Source of the DNA: Erythrobacter sp. SG61-1L
Lineage (GTDB): Bacteria; Pseudomonadota; Alphaproteobacteria; Sphingomonadales; Sphingomonadaceae
Length of the DNA stretch: 64,000 nt
Direction of reading: 5' to 3'
Assembly (NCBI RefSeq): GCF_001305965.1
Contig: NZ_JXQC01000003.1
Span: 744,001 to 808,000 of the forward strand
Shown here: positions 45,710 through 54,306 of the stretch, piece by piece
Layout: each line of letters begins with the position of its first letter
Position numbering within the stretch: position 1 is the stretch's first letter
The notes under the pieces: generated by a model
Database searches by the model: none
What the model was told of the DNA's origin: nothing
What the model saw: only the letters and a program-made list of their open reading frames with translations
Position numbers and translations under genes: made by a program

Positions 45710-46983
45710 GCGAACCCAAACTCGATACGCTGGCCGTCCATGCAGGGACAGAGCCGGATCCCACCACCAAGGCGCGGATCACCCCGATTTATCAGACCGC
45801 ATCCTATGTGTTCGAGGATGCTGGCCACGCCCAGCGCCTGTTCGCGCTGCAGGAATTCGGGAACATCTACACTCGCATCATGAACCCCACCAACGGGGCG
45901 CTAGAAGGCAAGATCGCGGCGCTGGAAGGCGGCGCGGCGGCGCTGGCAGTGGCTTCGGGCCATGCGGCGCAGTTCCTAGCGTTCCACACCCTGATGGAAC
46001 CGGGTTGCAACATCGTGGCGGCGAACAAGCTTTATGGCGGATCGCTCAACCAACTGGGCGAAAGCTTCAAGAAGTTCGGATGGGAAGCCCGCTTCGTGGA
46101 TGCTGACGATCCGGCGAATATCGCCGCCGCCATCGACGAGAAGACCCGCGTGGTCTTCATCGAGAGCCTCGCGAACCCCGGCGGCGTGGTGCAGGACATC
46201 GCCGCCATCGCCAAGGTTGCCCATGATGCGGGCGTTCCGCTGATGGTGGACAATACGCTGGCCAGCCCGGTGCTGTGCCGCCCGATTGAACACGGCGCGG
46301 ACATCGTGGTTCACTCCACCACCAAGTTCCTGAACGGCCACGGCAATTCCATCGGCGGCGTGATCGTGGATGCGGGCAAGTTCGACTGGGCCGCTTCAGG
46401 CAAGTTCCCGACGCTGTCGCAGCCCAACGGTTCCTATCACGGTGCGGTGTTGACCGATGCAGTGGGGCCGATTGCCTTCATCATCGGCTGCCGCGTGCTG
46501 GGCCTGCGCGATCTCGGCCCGGCCATGGCGCCTTTCAACGCCTTCCTGGCGCTGACCGGCATGGAAACGCTGACCCTGCGCATGGAACGCCATTGTTCCA
46601 ACGCATTGGCGCTGGCCGAATGGCTCAAGGCCCATCCCAAGGTGGGCTGGGTTTCCTATGCGGGCCTGCCGGATGATAAATATCACGCGCTCGCCAAGAC
46701 CTATCTCGGCGGCAAGGGCGGGGCGGTATTCACTTTCGGGCTGAAGGACGGTTACGATGCGGGTGTGAAGCTGGTCGGATCGCTCAAGCTGTTCAGCCAC
46801 CTCGCCAATATCGGCGACACGCGCTCGCTGGTGATCCACCCGGCATCCACCACGCATAGCCAGCTGGAAGGCGATGCGCTGGTCCGGGCAGGCGCCGGGC
46901 CGGACGTGGTCCGCGTATCCGTGGGTATCGAGCATATCGACGATATCATCGCCGATATGGCCCAGGCGCTGGACCAGATCTGA
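45706..46983 (+). CDS. metY: O-acetylhomoserine sulfhydrylase (425 aa)
   Basis: This PLP enzyme makes homocysteine from O-acetylhomoserine and sulfide. It belongs to the Cys/Met metabolism family: TLAVHAGTEPDPTTKA at the start, YTRIMNPTNGALEGKIAALEGG, and the PLP lysine in HSTTKFLNGHGNSIGG. The length of about 425 and the insert region (PTLSQPNGSYHGAVL) fit the MetY/sulfhydrylase group and not the shorter MetB/MetC. It begins inside the stop of the LprI-like gene. No SAM riboswitch is visible, since the whole unit starts at bioB. Confidence 0.88.
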   Translation: MSEPKLDTLAVHAGTEPDPTTKARITPIYQTASYVFEDAGHAQRLFALQEFGNIYTRIMNPTNGALEGKIAALEGGAAALAVASGHAAQFLAFHTLMEPGCNIVAANKLYGGSLNQLGESFKKFGWEARFVDADDPANIAAAIDEKTRVVFIESLANPGGVVQDIAAIAKVAHDAGVPLMVDNTLASPVLCRPIEHGADIVVHSTTKFLNGHGNSIGGVIVDAGKFDWAASGKFPTLSQPNGSYHGAVLTDAVGPIAFIIGCRVLGLRDLGPAMAPFNAFLALTGMETLTLRMERHCSNALALAEWLKAHPKVGWVSYAGLPDDKYHALAKTYLGGKGGAVFTFGLKDGYDAGVKLVGSLKLFSHLANIGDTRSLVIHPASTTHSQLEGDALVRAGAGPDVVRVSVGIEHIDDIIADMAQALDQI

Positions 46984-46995
46984 TCCGAATTGGGG

Positions 46996-47023
46996 GACGT
47001 CGCGCTCAGGCGAGTGCGACGTC
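46996..47023. terminator. Hairpin between metY and the peptide transporter gene
   Basis: GACGTCGC at 46996-47003 pairs with GCGACGTC at 47016-47023, with a further CTC/GAG pairing inside and a four base tip. It lies between two convergent genes and overlaps the last codons of the transporter. No T run follows. Confidence 0.5.
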
Positions 47024-48406
47024 TTCCACTTCCGCCCGGTGCATCAGGCGCGGGGCGAGCAGCAGCTTGAACAGGATGAACACCACGCCCGCTGCCGCTG
47101 CAAACATCAGGTGCATCAGCCAGAAGGCAGGCACGCTCATCGTTTCGAACTTCGTGCCGAGATAGCCCACCAGCGAATTGCCGCCGAAAAAGGCGAGGTA
47201 ATAGAGCCCGATCACCGTTGCGTTGATCTGTTTGGGCGCCAGCCGCGCAAATAGCGCAAGGCTGACCGGCAGCATGTGGGCAAAGCCGATCGAGTTCACG
47301 ATGTGGAACATCACCGGCCAGAACAGCCCGATCTTCCCGCCTTCGGGAACGGAAATCGCCGCCATGTAGAGGCAGGCCATTCCGCCCATGGAAAATGCCG
47401 AGCCGATGATCATCTTGGCCAGTTCATCGGGTTCCTGCCAGCGGGTGCCATACCAGCGATAGAACAGCGCAACGCCCGCAAGGAACGTGACCGAGACGAT
47501 GGCGTCCAGCGTGACGAGCCATGTGGTGGGCAGCACCGTATCGCCCCAGCGCAGCGCAAAATCATGGTCCGCCCAGACCAGATAGGCGTTGAAGATCTGG
47601 TTGTTGGGCACGATGGCAACGGCCATCACCGGGATCAGCAGCAGCAAGGCAAGCGTTGCCAGCCAGTCTCGCCGGGTCATTGGCGCGCGCGGTTCGGCGG
47701 CCTTTCCGGGCACGTCGAAATGTTCTTTCGGCAAGTATTTCTGGCCTGCCACATAGATGGCCAGGCCGATGAGCATGCCGATGCCAGCCGCGCCGAAGCC
47801 GTAATGCCAGCCGACCTTTTCACCCAATGTGCCCACGACCAGAGGCGAAGCGATCACGCCTGCATTGATGCCCAGATAGAAGATCTGGAATGCATCGGCC
47901 CGGCGCAGATCCTCCGGCTTGTAAAGCGCGCCCACCTGACTGGCGATGTTGCCCTTGAACATGCCCGAGCCGAGAATGAGGCAGAGCAGGGCGAGCAGGA
48001 AAGTGATGTTGAAGGCCATCAGGAAATGGCCCAGCGCCATGGTTATCGCGCCCAGCAATACGGTCCGGCGCTTGCCAAGAACCCTGTCTGCGAGCCAGCC
48101 GCCGAGGATCGGAGTCAGATAGACAGTGGCCGCATAGGTGCCGAAAATGGCGGAAGCGAAGGCCTGCCCGTCCAGCCCGCCATAAAGCCCGCGCAATTGC
48201 TCGATCCCGGCGACCTGCTCCACCTGTCCGGGCAAAAGCAGGTGCTTGACCATGTAGAGCACCAGCAGCGCCTGCATGCCGTAATAGGAAAACCGCTCCC
48301 ACGCCTCGGTAAAGGCGAGATAGCCAAGCCCCTTGGGATGGCCGAGAAAGGCGCGGTCGGCGCGGGTTTCGATGTCCAGCTTGGGCGTGGCTTCGGCGGT
48401 GGTCAT
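47006..48406 (-). CDS. Peptide MFS transporter, POT/PTR family (466 aa)
   Basis: Proton-driven di- and tripeptide uptake is the usual role. The POT signature EAWERFSYYGMQALL (E-x-x-E-R-F-x-Y-Y-G) lies near residues 34-48, and GGWLADRVLGKRRT gives the second signature. Twelve or more hydrophobic segments run through the protein. The start at ATG 48406 follows GGGAG; an upstream extension in the repeat region is not coding. It is shorter than E. coli DtpA but complete. It is convergent with metY. Confidence 0.92.
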   Translation of the reverse strand: MTTAEATPKLDIETRADRAFLGHPKGLGYLAFTEAWERFSYYGMQALLVLYMVKHLLLPGQVEQVAGIEQLRGLYGGLDGQAFASAIFGTYAATVYLTPILGGWLADRVLGKRRTVLLGAITMALGHFLMAFNITFLLALLCLILGSGMFKGNIASQVGALYKPEDLRRADAFQIFYLGINAGVIASPLVVGTLGEKVGWHYGFGAAGIGMLIGLAIYVAGQKYLPKEHFDVPGKAAEPRAPMTRRDWLATLALLLLIPVMAVAIVPNNQIFNAYLVWADHDFALRWGDTVLPTTWLVTLDAIVSVTFLAGVALFYRWYGTRWQEPDELAKMIIGSAFSMGGMACLYMAAISVPEGGKIGLFWPVMFHIVNSIGFAHMLPVSLALFARLAPKQINATVIGLYYLAFFGGNSLVGYLGTKFETMSVPAFWLMHLMFAAAAGVVFILFKLLLAPRLMHRAEVEDVALA

Positions 48407-48474
48407 GGGGCTCCCGTTCGTTGCAGGCGTAACGGGTAGCGGGGAGCGATGCGCTTGTCTCGCCCCAAAAATGA

Positions 48475-48621
48475 TCCTCCCCAGAATGGGGAGGGGGACC
48501 ATCCGCAGGATGGTGGAGGGGCAGGCGCTCTGGGCGATACGGTCAGATGGAAGGGCTACTCGCGGGTGCCCCTCCACCCCGCCGCTTTGCGGCGCGGTCC
48601 CCCTCCCCGTGCCGGGGAGGA
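48475..48621. repeat. 147-base compound palindromic repeat
   Basis: The ends are inverted repeats: TCCTCCCC (48475-48482) and GGGGAGGA (48614-48621). The left arm contains CCATCCGCAGGATGG and GGAGGGGC; the right arm contains GCCCCTCC and CCGCCGCTTTGCGGCG-type hairpins and GGTCCCCCTCCCC that pairs with GGGGAGGGGGACC on the left. The whole can form a branched structure. Similar GGGGAGG/CCTCCCC elements are known in many alphaproteobacteria. It lies between the peptide transporter and aroB genes. Confidence 0.75.
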
Positions 48622-48622
48622 G

Positions 48623-49729
48623 CTAGCCTTGCAGCTGCCCGTCCAGAAACTCCGCCACGTCGTCCAGCGGCACGGTCTTGTCCAGAAACGCCTCGCCAAT
48701 GCCGCGCAGGAGGACGAAGGGCAGGGTGCCTGCGTCCATCTTCTTGTCATGCAGCATATGGGCGGCGAGCATCTTGCCGCTGACGTTGAGGCCCAAAGTG
48801 GATAGTTCGGACGGCAGGCCGGCACCGGCAATCGCCTTTGCCACCCGTTCCGCATCGGCGCCGGAAATCAGCCCGCGCCGCGCGGAATAGCGGGCGGCGA
48901 GCACCATGCCCATTGCCACGCCTTCGCCATGCAGCAGCCGGTCGGAAAAGCCGGTCTCAGCCTCCAGCGCGTGGCCGAATGTGTGGCCCAGATTGAGCAG
49001 GGCGCGCGTGCCGGTCGTTTCACGTTCGTCCTCGGCCACGATGCGGGCCTTGGCCTTCACGCTTTCGGTCACGGCATATTCCTGCGCGACTTTGTCGCCC
49101 GCGATCACGCTGGCGCCGTTGATTTCGCACCATTCAAAGAAGGGCGCGTCGCCCAGAATGCCGTATTTGATGACTTCCGCGTAGCCCGCGCCCATTTCGC
49201 GTACCGGCAGAGTGTCCAGCGCATCGAGATCGGCCAGCACAAGGGCGGGCTGGTGGAAGGCGCCGACCAGATTCTTGCCTGCAGGCGTGTTGATCGCCGT
49301 CTTGCCGCCGACCGAACTGTCCACCTGTGCCAGCAGGCTGGTGGGAAGCTGGATGAAACCGCAGCCGCGCTTCAGGATCGAGGCGGCAAAGCCTGTCAGA
49401 TCGCCGATCACCCCGCCGCCAAGGGCAAGGATATGGTCGCCGCGTTCCACTTCTTCCGTCAGCAACCAGTCGATAGTGCGCGAAAGCCCGTCCCAGCTCT
49501 TGGTCGCTTCGCCCGGATCGAGCACCAGCCAGCGCGGTTCCTTGCCCGCCGCCGTCAGCGATGCATCGACTGCCGCACGCCAGTGCTTCTCCACATTGGC
49601 ATCGGTGACGATGGGCACGCGCTGCTTGCGCAGCATCGCGCCGCATTCCTGCGCCACATTGGCCAGCAGCCCGCTGCCGACGCGCACTTCATAGGAACGT
49701 CCCGCGAGTTCGACGGGGATCACAGCCAT
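48623..49729 (-). CDS. aroB: 3-dehydroquinate synthase (368 aa)
   Basis: The second step of the shikimate pathway, using NAD+ and a divalent metal. Motifs include LALGGGVIGDLTGFAASILKRG, VDSSVGGKTAIN and LLNLGHTFGHALEAETGF with two metal-binding histidines (H in LGHTFGH). Length is normal. Its start overlaps the end of aroK by 10 bases, as in many proteobacteria. It ends just before the compound repeat at 48475-48621. Confidence 0.96.
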   Translation of the reverse strand: MAVIPVELAGRSYEVRVGSGLLANVAQECGAMLRKQRVPIVTDANVEKHWRAAVDASLTAAGKEPRWLVLDPGEATKSWDGLSRTIDWLLTEEVERGDHILALGGGVIGDLTGFAASILKRGCGFIQLPTSLLAQVDSSVGGKTAINTPAGKNLVGAFHQPALVLADLDALDTLPVREMGAGYAEVIKYGILGDAPFFEWCEINGASVIAGDKVAQEYAVTESVKAKARIVAEDERETTGTRALLNLGHTFGHALEAETGFSDRLLHGEGVAMGMVLAARYSARRGLISGADAERVAKAIAGAGLPSELSTLGLNVSGKMLAAHMLHDKKMDAGTLPFVLLRGIGEAFLDKTVPLDDVAEFLDGQLQG

Positions 49730-50289
49730 TGTTCGATACCTTTGAGAATACGCTGCACGGCCTGATGATGGGGGCCTGCTTCGCTCATCACATGGATGGG
49801 CGCCTGCGAGTAGAAGGGTTCACGCTCTGCCTTAAGCCGCGTGAGGATTTCGTGCGGATCGCCATTGCGTAGCAGGGGCCGGGTGTCCTTGCGGCCGACG
49901 CGCTCCACCAAAGTATCCGTATCGCAATCGAGCCAGACGCAGATCGTCTTGTCGAGCAGCAGCTGGCGCGTCTCGTCATTGACGAAAGCGCCGCCGCCCG
50001 TGGCTATGATGCTGGGGCGGTCGGCGGCAAGCCGGGCGATCACGCGGCGTTCCCCGTCGCGGAAATAGGGCTCGCCAAAGCGGGAGAAGATTTCGCTCAC
50101 GCTCATCTGCGCGGCTTTTTCTATTGCTTCGTCCGCATCGATGAAGGGCAAGTGCAGCAAAGTGGCCAGCTTGCGGCCCACTGTGGACTTGCCGACGCCC
50201 ATCATTCCCACCAGCGCGACCGGACGGTCGATACGCGCGGCCAGTTCCTCGATCTCGGCGTCGCTGGGCATGGGTTCGGGTTTGGTCAT
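49720..50289 (-). CDS. aroK: Shikimate kinase (189 aa)
   Basis: The kinase phosphorylates shikimate with ATP. The Walker A loop is GMMGVGKSTVGRKLA at about residues 28-42, DADEAIE binds shikimate, and ATGGGAF gives the third motif. An R-P-L-L segment near residue 140 belongs to the lid. The N-terminal 20 residues are an extension compared with E. coli AroK. It is followed by aroB with a 10 base overlap and is divergent from the small ORF at 50386. Confidence 0.95.
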   Translation of the reverse strand: MTKPEPMPSDAEIEELAARIDRPVALVGMMGVGKSTVGRKLATLLHLPFIDADEAIEKAAQMSVSEIFSRFGEPYFRDGERRVIARLAADRPSIIATGGGAFVNDETRQLLLDKTICVWLDCDTDTLVERVGRKDTRPLLRNGDPHEILTRLKAEREPFYSQAPIHVMSEAGPHHQAVQRILKGIEQWL

Positions 50290-50385
50290 TGCCGCCTTGC
50301 CTATAGATGGGCTAACCGGCAGCGCAAGCGCCGCGCGAACCTTGCGCGCGGCTTGGTGTAGCTGGCGAGGACGCGACCATTGGCC

Positions 50386-50520
50386 ATGAGTTCCAGGGGG
50401 TTTGTTGCAGCATTGGCGGTGATCGTGTTGCTGGTGCTCGCCTTGGCCTGGTACGACGGGGGCGAACAGCCATTGCGGCAGATCAGCCAGCCCGTGGCCC
50501 TGCCGGGAGATTTCAAGTGA
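50386..50520 (+). CDS. Very small membrane protein coupled to the exported protein gene (44 aa)
   Basis: A 44 codon frame opens at ATG 50386 and ends at TGA 50518-50520. It encodes one hydrophobic helix (residues 6-23, AALAVIVLLVLALAWYDGG) and a short tail QPLRQISQPVALPGDFK. Its stop overlaps the GTG start of the next gene (GTGA), which favours real translation. The sequence is well formed and lacks rare codons. No family is recognised. It is too short for standard gene callers with a 60 residue limit. Confidence 0.6.
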   Translation: MSSRGFVAALAVIVLLVLALAWYDGGEQPLRQISQPVALPGDFK

Positions 50521-52352
50521 AGCGCGCCCTTCTGATCGGCGCCGCCGCGCTGGTGTTCACCTCCGGCATCGCGCTGGCCGCCCCTGAATCGCTGCTCCCT
50601 CCGGGTTTTAACCGGCCAACGCCTACGCCCGCGGCGCGTCCGGTTGCCCCGGTTGCCGTACCCACCATTGTATCGCCGCAGGCGCCTGCTGCGCCGAGCG
50701 TATCCTCCCCCGTGGTCCAGCCGCTGCCCGGTGTGACGACGGGTGAGGCTGGAACCGGCGGCTTGCCCGCAAATTTCCCCTCGATCGCCGAGATCGAGAA
50801 GATGAGCCCCGACGAGATCGACGAGCTGCTGGGCCTCAAGCCGAAATTCGACATTCCCCCCGGTGCGCGCCGTTCGCTGCAGCGTGTGGGCGTGATCTCG
50901 CGCGATGAAGGTGGCTTTCCCGCGCGGGCCGTTGCCGGGCAGCCGGGCGCACTGGTGCGTGCCGCGCTGGACGGGACGAGGCATCCGCTGCTTTCACGTT
51001 GGGGCCACATCCTGCTGCGCCGGACGCTGGCGAGCAGGCTTGATGCGCCGCAGGGGATGGACCCGGTGGAATTCGCCGCCCTGCGCGCCGCCGCGCTCAA
51101 CCGAATGGGCGAAGGTTATGCAGCCCGCGCGCTGGTGCAGGATATCGATTCGTCGAACTATAATTCCGCGCTCACCAACGCGGCCTTCGATGCCTATCTG
51201 CTGACCGGCGATATTGTCGGCCTGTGTCCGGTCGCGCGGCTGAAGGGCGACATCCGCAAGGATGGCGAATGGAAGATGGTGCAGGCCATCTGCCGCTCCT
51301 TCGCCGGAGACGGGCGTCAGGGCGCGCGCGAACTGGATCTCGCTCTGTCGCGCGGAACCGCCCCGGCAATCGACGTGCTGTTGGCCAAGCGTTACGCGGG
51401 TGCCGCCGGCGAAGGCGGCCAAGCCGTGAATATCGAGTGGGACGAGGTCAAGGAACTCAATCCCTGGCGCTATTCGCTTGCCGTCACGCTCGGCCTCGAA
51501 GTGCCGGCCAGCCTGCGCAGCGGCGCAGGAGGATGGTACGACCGGATGGGCGCCGTATCGCCCGCGCTGCCGCTGGGCATTCGGGCCGATTCGGCGGACA
51601 AGGCCGCAGGCGAGGGCATCCTGTCCAGCTCCGCTCTGGTCGATCTCTATTCGCAGATCTACTCCACGCCTGAAGTGGGCGGGGATGCCGCACAACGGGC
51701 GGGCCTGCTGCGCGAGGCCTATGTGGCGGCCGATCCGGCCGACCGGATGCAGGCCATGCGCGACCTGTGGGGCGGAACCTCGCCCGATTACGGGCGGCTC
51801 GTCCTCACGGCTTACGCTGCGGCCCGCGTCAGCCCCAGCAAGGATTTGGAGGCCGATGCGCCGCTGCTGATTTCATCCATGCTGGCTGCCGGACTCGATC
51901 GGAACGCGATGCGCTGGGCCTCGGTCGTGCCGCAGGGCAGCACTGGCTGGGCCTTGCTGGCACTGGCGCAACCCCGGCGCGAGGGTGCGGTCAGCCAATC
52001 CGCAGTCGATTCCTTCTTCGATGACGATGGCAGCAGTGGCCAGCGTAAGTCGCAATTCCTGCTGGCGGGCCTTGCGGGGCTTGGGCGGCTTGAGAGCGGT
52101 GACGCGCGCAGCCTTGCCGGTACGCTGAAGGTCAATCTCACGCGCGAAAGCGCCTGGAGCCGCATGATTACCCGCGCTGCCGATGCGAATAATCCCGCTT
52201 TGGTCTCGATGCTCGCAGGGCTGGGTATGCAGGGCGACAAGTGGGACATGATGACGGCGCGCCAGCTCTATTTCATTGTCCGCTCGCTCAACCGCGTCGG
52301 CCTCTCTGCCGAAGCGCGGATGATCGCGGCAGAGGCTGTCGCACGGGGCTGA
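50517..52352 (+). CDS. Large exported protein of unknown function (611 aa)
   Basis: Starting at GTG 50517, residues 1-21 form a signal peptide ending ALA. A Pro/Ala/Val-rich linker follows to about residue 70, then the IAEIEKMSPDEIDELLGLKPKFD segment. The remaining 520 residues are helical repeats without a recognised domain (for example SNYNSALTNAAFDAYLLTGDI, broken at neutral spots), giving the look of a tetratricopeptide-like scaffold. The gene follows the 44 aa gene with coupled translation and precedes xerD with TGATG coupling. The order suggests a conserved unit, but its role is unknown. Confidence 0.65.
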   Translation: MKRALLIGAAALVFTSGIALAAPESLLPPGFNRPTPTPAARPVAPVAVPTIVSPQAPAAPSVSSPVVQPLPGVTTGEAGTGGLPANFPSIAEIEKMSPDEIDELLGLKPKFDIPPGARRSLQRVGVISRDEGGFPARAVAGQPGALVRAALDGTRHPLLSRWGHILLRRTLASRLDAPQGMDPVEFAALRAAALNRMGEGYAARALVQDIDSSNYNSALTNAAFDAYLLTGDIVGLCPVARLKGDIRKDGEWKMVQAICRSFAGDGRQGARELDLALSRGTAPAIDVLLAKRYAGAAGEGGQAVNIEWDEVKELNPWRYSLAVTLGLEVPASLRSGAGGWYDRMGAVSPALPLGIRADSADKAAGEGILSSSALVDLYSQIYSTPEVGGDAAQRAGLLREAYVAADPADRMQAMRDLWGGTSPDYGRLVLTAYAAARVSPSKDLEADAPLLISSMLAAGLDRNAMRWASVVPQGSTGWALLALAQPRREGAVSQSAVDSFFDDDGSSGQRKSQFLLAGLAGLGRLESGDARSLAGTLKVNLTRESAWSRMITRAADANNPALVSMLAGLGMQGDKWDMMTARQLYFIVRSLNRVGLSAEARMIAAEAVARG

Positions 52353-52386
52353 TGCCATCGCCGGGGAGATAGAATCCTTCCTGGCC

Positions 52387-53250
52387 ATGCTCGCGGCAGA
52401 GCGTGGCGCGGCGGCCAATACGCTGGCGGCCTATCGCCGTGATCTTGAGGGCGCGGAAGAATTGCTGGGGGATCTTGTGGTGGCCGACAGGGATGCTCTG
52501 GCATCGCTCGGTGCCCGTTGGGCCTTGCTCGCGCCCGCAACAGTGGCCCGGAAAAGCTCCGCCCTGCGGCAGTTCTATGGCTTCCTGCAGGATGAAAGGC
52601 TGAGGTCGGACGATCCATCGCCGGCCCTGCCGCGCCCGCCCGCCCGCAGGCCGCTGCCGAAAATTCTGAGCCATGAAGAGGTGGATCGCCTGTTCTCCTG
52701 CGCGGAAGAAGAGGCGGAGAGCGGCCGAATGGAGGCTGTCCGCCTGCTGACGCTGCTGGAACTGCTTTATGGCTCCGGTCTGCGCGCGACGGAGCTTGTT
52801 TCCCTGCCGCTTTCCGCCGTTCCGCGCGATGCGCCATTCCTGACCGTCACCGGCAAAGGAGGCGTTTCGCGTATGGTGCCGGTTTCCAACCGGGCACGAC
52901 AGGCACTGTCCCGCTGGCTTGAGGTGAGGCAGGGGGAAGGGCGTTACCTGTTCCCGTCGCGGGCCAAGCATCTCAGCCGCATCAGGCTGTATCAGATGCT
53001 CAAGGAACTGGCGGTGCGGGCAGGGCTGGCGCCGGAGAAGATCAGCCCGCATGTGCTGCGCCATGCCTTTGCCACCCATCTGCTTGAAGGCGGCGCGGAT
53101 CTGCGCGTTTTGCAGACCCTGCTGGGCCATGCAGACATCGCCACGACCCAGATTTACACCCATGTGGATGCCGCAAGACTGGTCGCACTGGTGAATGAAC
53201 GCCATCCTCTCGCCCGCGCCCCTCTTGCCCGAAAGCGTCAGGGCGACTAG
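52387..53250 (+). CDS. xerD: Tyrosine recombinase XerD (287 aa as readable; 5' end probably frameshifted)
   Basis: XerD resolves chromosome dimers at dif with XerC. The catalytic residues are visible: Arg in YGSGLRATELVSL, Lys in VTGKGG, His and Arg in HVLRHAFATHLLEGG, His in LLGHADIATTQIY and the final Tyr of QIYTH. The readable frame starts at ATG 52387, but the codons just upstream (IESFLAM) belong to the conserved N-terminal helix and have no start codon. An ATG at 52352 overlapping the previous stop would join that frame if the GGGG at 52363-52366 had one more G. So the real start is probably 52352, with a one-base deletion or sequencing error. Confidence 0.88.
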   Translation: MLAAERGAAANTLAAYRRDLEGAEELLGDLVVADRDALASLGARWALLAPATVARKSSALRQFYGFLQDERLRSDDPSPALPRPPARRPLPKILSHEEVDRLFSCAEEEAESGRMEAVRLLTLLELLYGSGLRATELVSLPLSAVPRDAPFLTVTGKGGVSRMVPVSNRARQALSRWLEVRQGEGRYLFPSRAKHLSRIRLYQMLKELAVRAGLAPEKISPHVLRHAFATHLLEGGADLRVLQTLLGHADIATTQIYTHVDAARLVALVNERHPLARAPLARKRQGD

Positions 53251-53260
53251 CGCAGGGCGC

Positions 53261-54202
53261 ATGATTTCCTATCTCGAATTCGAAAAGCCGGTCGCCGCGC
53301 TCGAAGCCCGCATTGCGGAGCTGCGCGCCGCTTCCGAAGGTGACGAGGTCGATATTTCGGCCGAGATCAAGCGGCTTGAAGCCAAGAGTGCGGAGCTGCT
53401 GGCCAGCACTTATGCCGCGCTTACGCCTTGGCAGAAGACGCAGGTGGCCCGCCACCCGATGCGGCCGCATTTCAAGGACTACGTCGAACAGATCTTCGAC
53501 GATTTCGTGCCATTGGGCGGGGATCGTTATTTCGGTGAGGACGAAGCGATTATCGGCGGCTTCGCCACTCTGGATGGCCGCAAGGTCATGCTGATCGGCC
53601 ACGAGAAGGGCCATGATACGCAAAGCCGCATCCGGCACAATTTCGGCATGGGCAAGCCCGAAGGCTATCGCAAGGCGGTGCGCCTGATGGAAATGGCCAG
53701 CCGCTTCGGCCTGCCCGTGGTGACACTGGTGGATACGTCCGGTGCTTTCCCGGGAATCGAGGCGGAAGAACGCGGCCAGGCGGAAGCCATCGCCCGTTCG
53801 ACCGAGGCCTGCCTTGCGCTGCAGACGCCGATGGTTGCGGCCATCGTGGGCGAGGGCGGTTCCGGCGGGGCGGTTGCTTTGGCCAGTGCCGAACGCGTGC
53901 TGATGCTGGAACATGCCGTCTATTCGGTGATTTCGCCCGAAGGCTGCGCTTCCATCCTGTGGCGTACGGCCGAAAAGGCCCCGCAGGCAGCCGAAGCGAT
54001 GAAGATGACCGCACAGGACTTGCTGGAACTGGGCGTGATCGACCGGATCGTGGAAGAACCGGTGGGCGGCGCCCACCGCGATCAGCGTGAAGCTGCCCTC
54101 GCCCTTGGGGCGGCAATCGCGCAGGAACTGGACGTTCTGATCAAGAAGAGCCCGGCAGCCCTGCGCAAGATGCGCGAGGATCGCTTCCTCAAGATCGGCT
54201 GA
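53261..54202 (+). CDS. accA: Acetyl-CoA carboxylase carboxyltransferase subunit alpha (313 aa)
   Basis: AccA, with AccD, transfers CO2 from biotin to acetyl-CoA in fatty acid synthesis. The start MISYLEFEKPVAALEARIAE is typical. MGKPEGYRKAVRLMEMA, TLVDTSGAFPGIEAEERGQAEA (split at the conserved glycines) and EGGSGGAVALA define the family, and SPEGCASILWR is also present. I place the start at ATG 53261; an in-frame ATG at 53195 would overlap xerD and add 22 unrelated residues. A hairpin follows the gene. Confidence 0.96.
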   Translation: MISYLEFEKPVAALEARIAELRAASEGDEVDISAEIKRLEAKSAELLASTYAALTPWQKTQVARHPMRPHFKDYVEQIFDDFVPLGGDRYFGEDEAIIGGFATLDGRKVMLIGHEKGHDTQSRIRHNFGMGKPEGYRKAVRLMEMASRFGLPVVTLVDTSGAFPGIEAEERGQAEAIARSTEACLALQTPMVAAIVGEGGSGGAVALASAERVLMLEHAVYSVISPEGCASILWRTAEKAPQAAEAMKMTAQDLLELGVIDRIVEEPVGGAHRDQREAALALGAAIAQELDVLIKKSPAALRKMREDRFLKIG

Positions 54203-54214
54203 TTTGCCGCACGC

Positions 54215-54251
54215 TTGCCCGGGCGCATGCTTGCATGGCGGCGCCGGGCAA
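54215..54251 (+). terminator. Candidate terminator after accA
   Basis: TTGCCCGG at 54215-54222 pairs with CCGGGCAA at 54244-54251, extended inside by GCGC/GCGC at 54223-54226 and 54241-54244 with a one base offset. It lies 12 bases after the accA stop. No T run follows. Confidence 0.45.
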
Positions 54252-54306
54252 AGCACAATGCCTTCCGTGTTGGAGCGGCCATTCGAGCCGCACGGAGGAG
54301 CATTTC

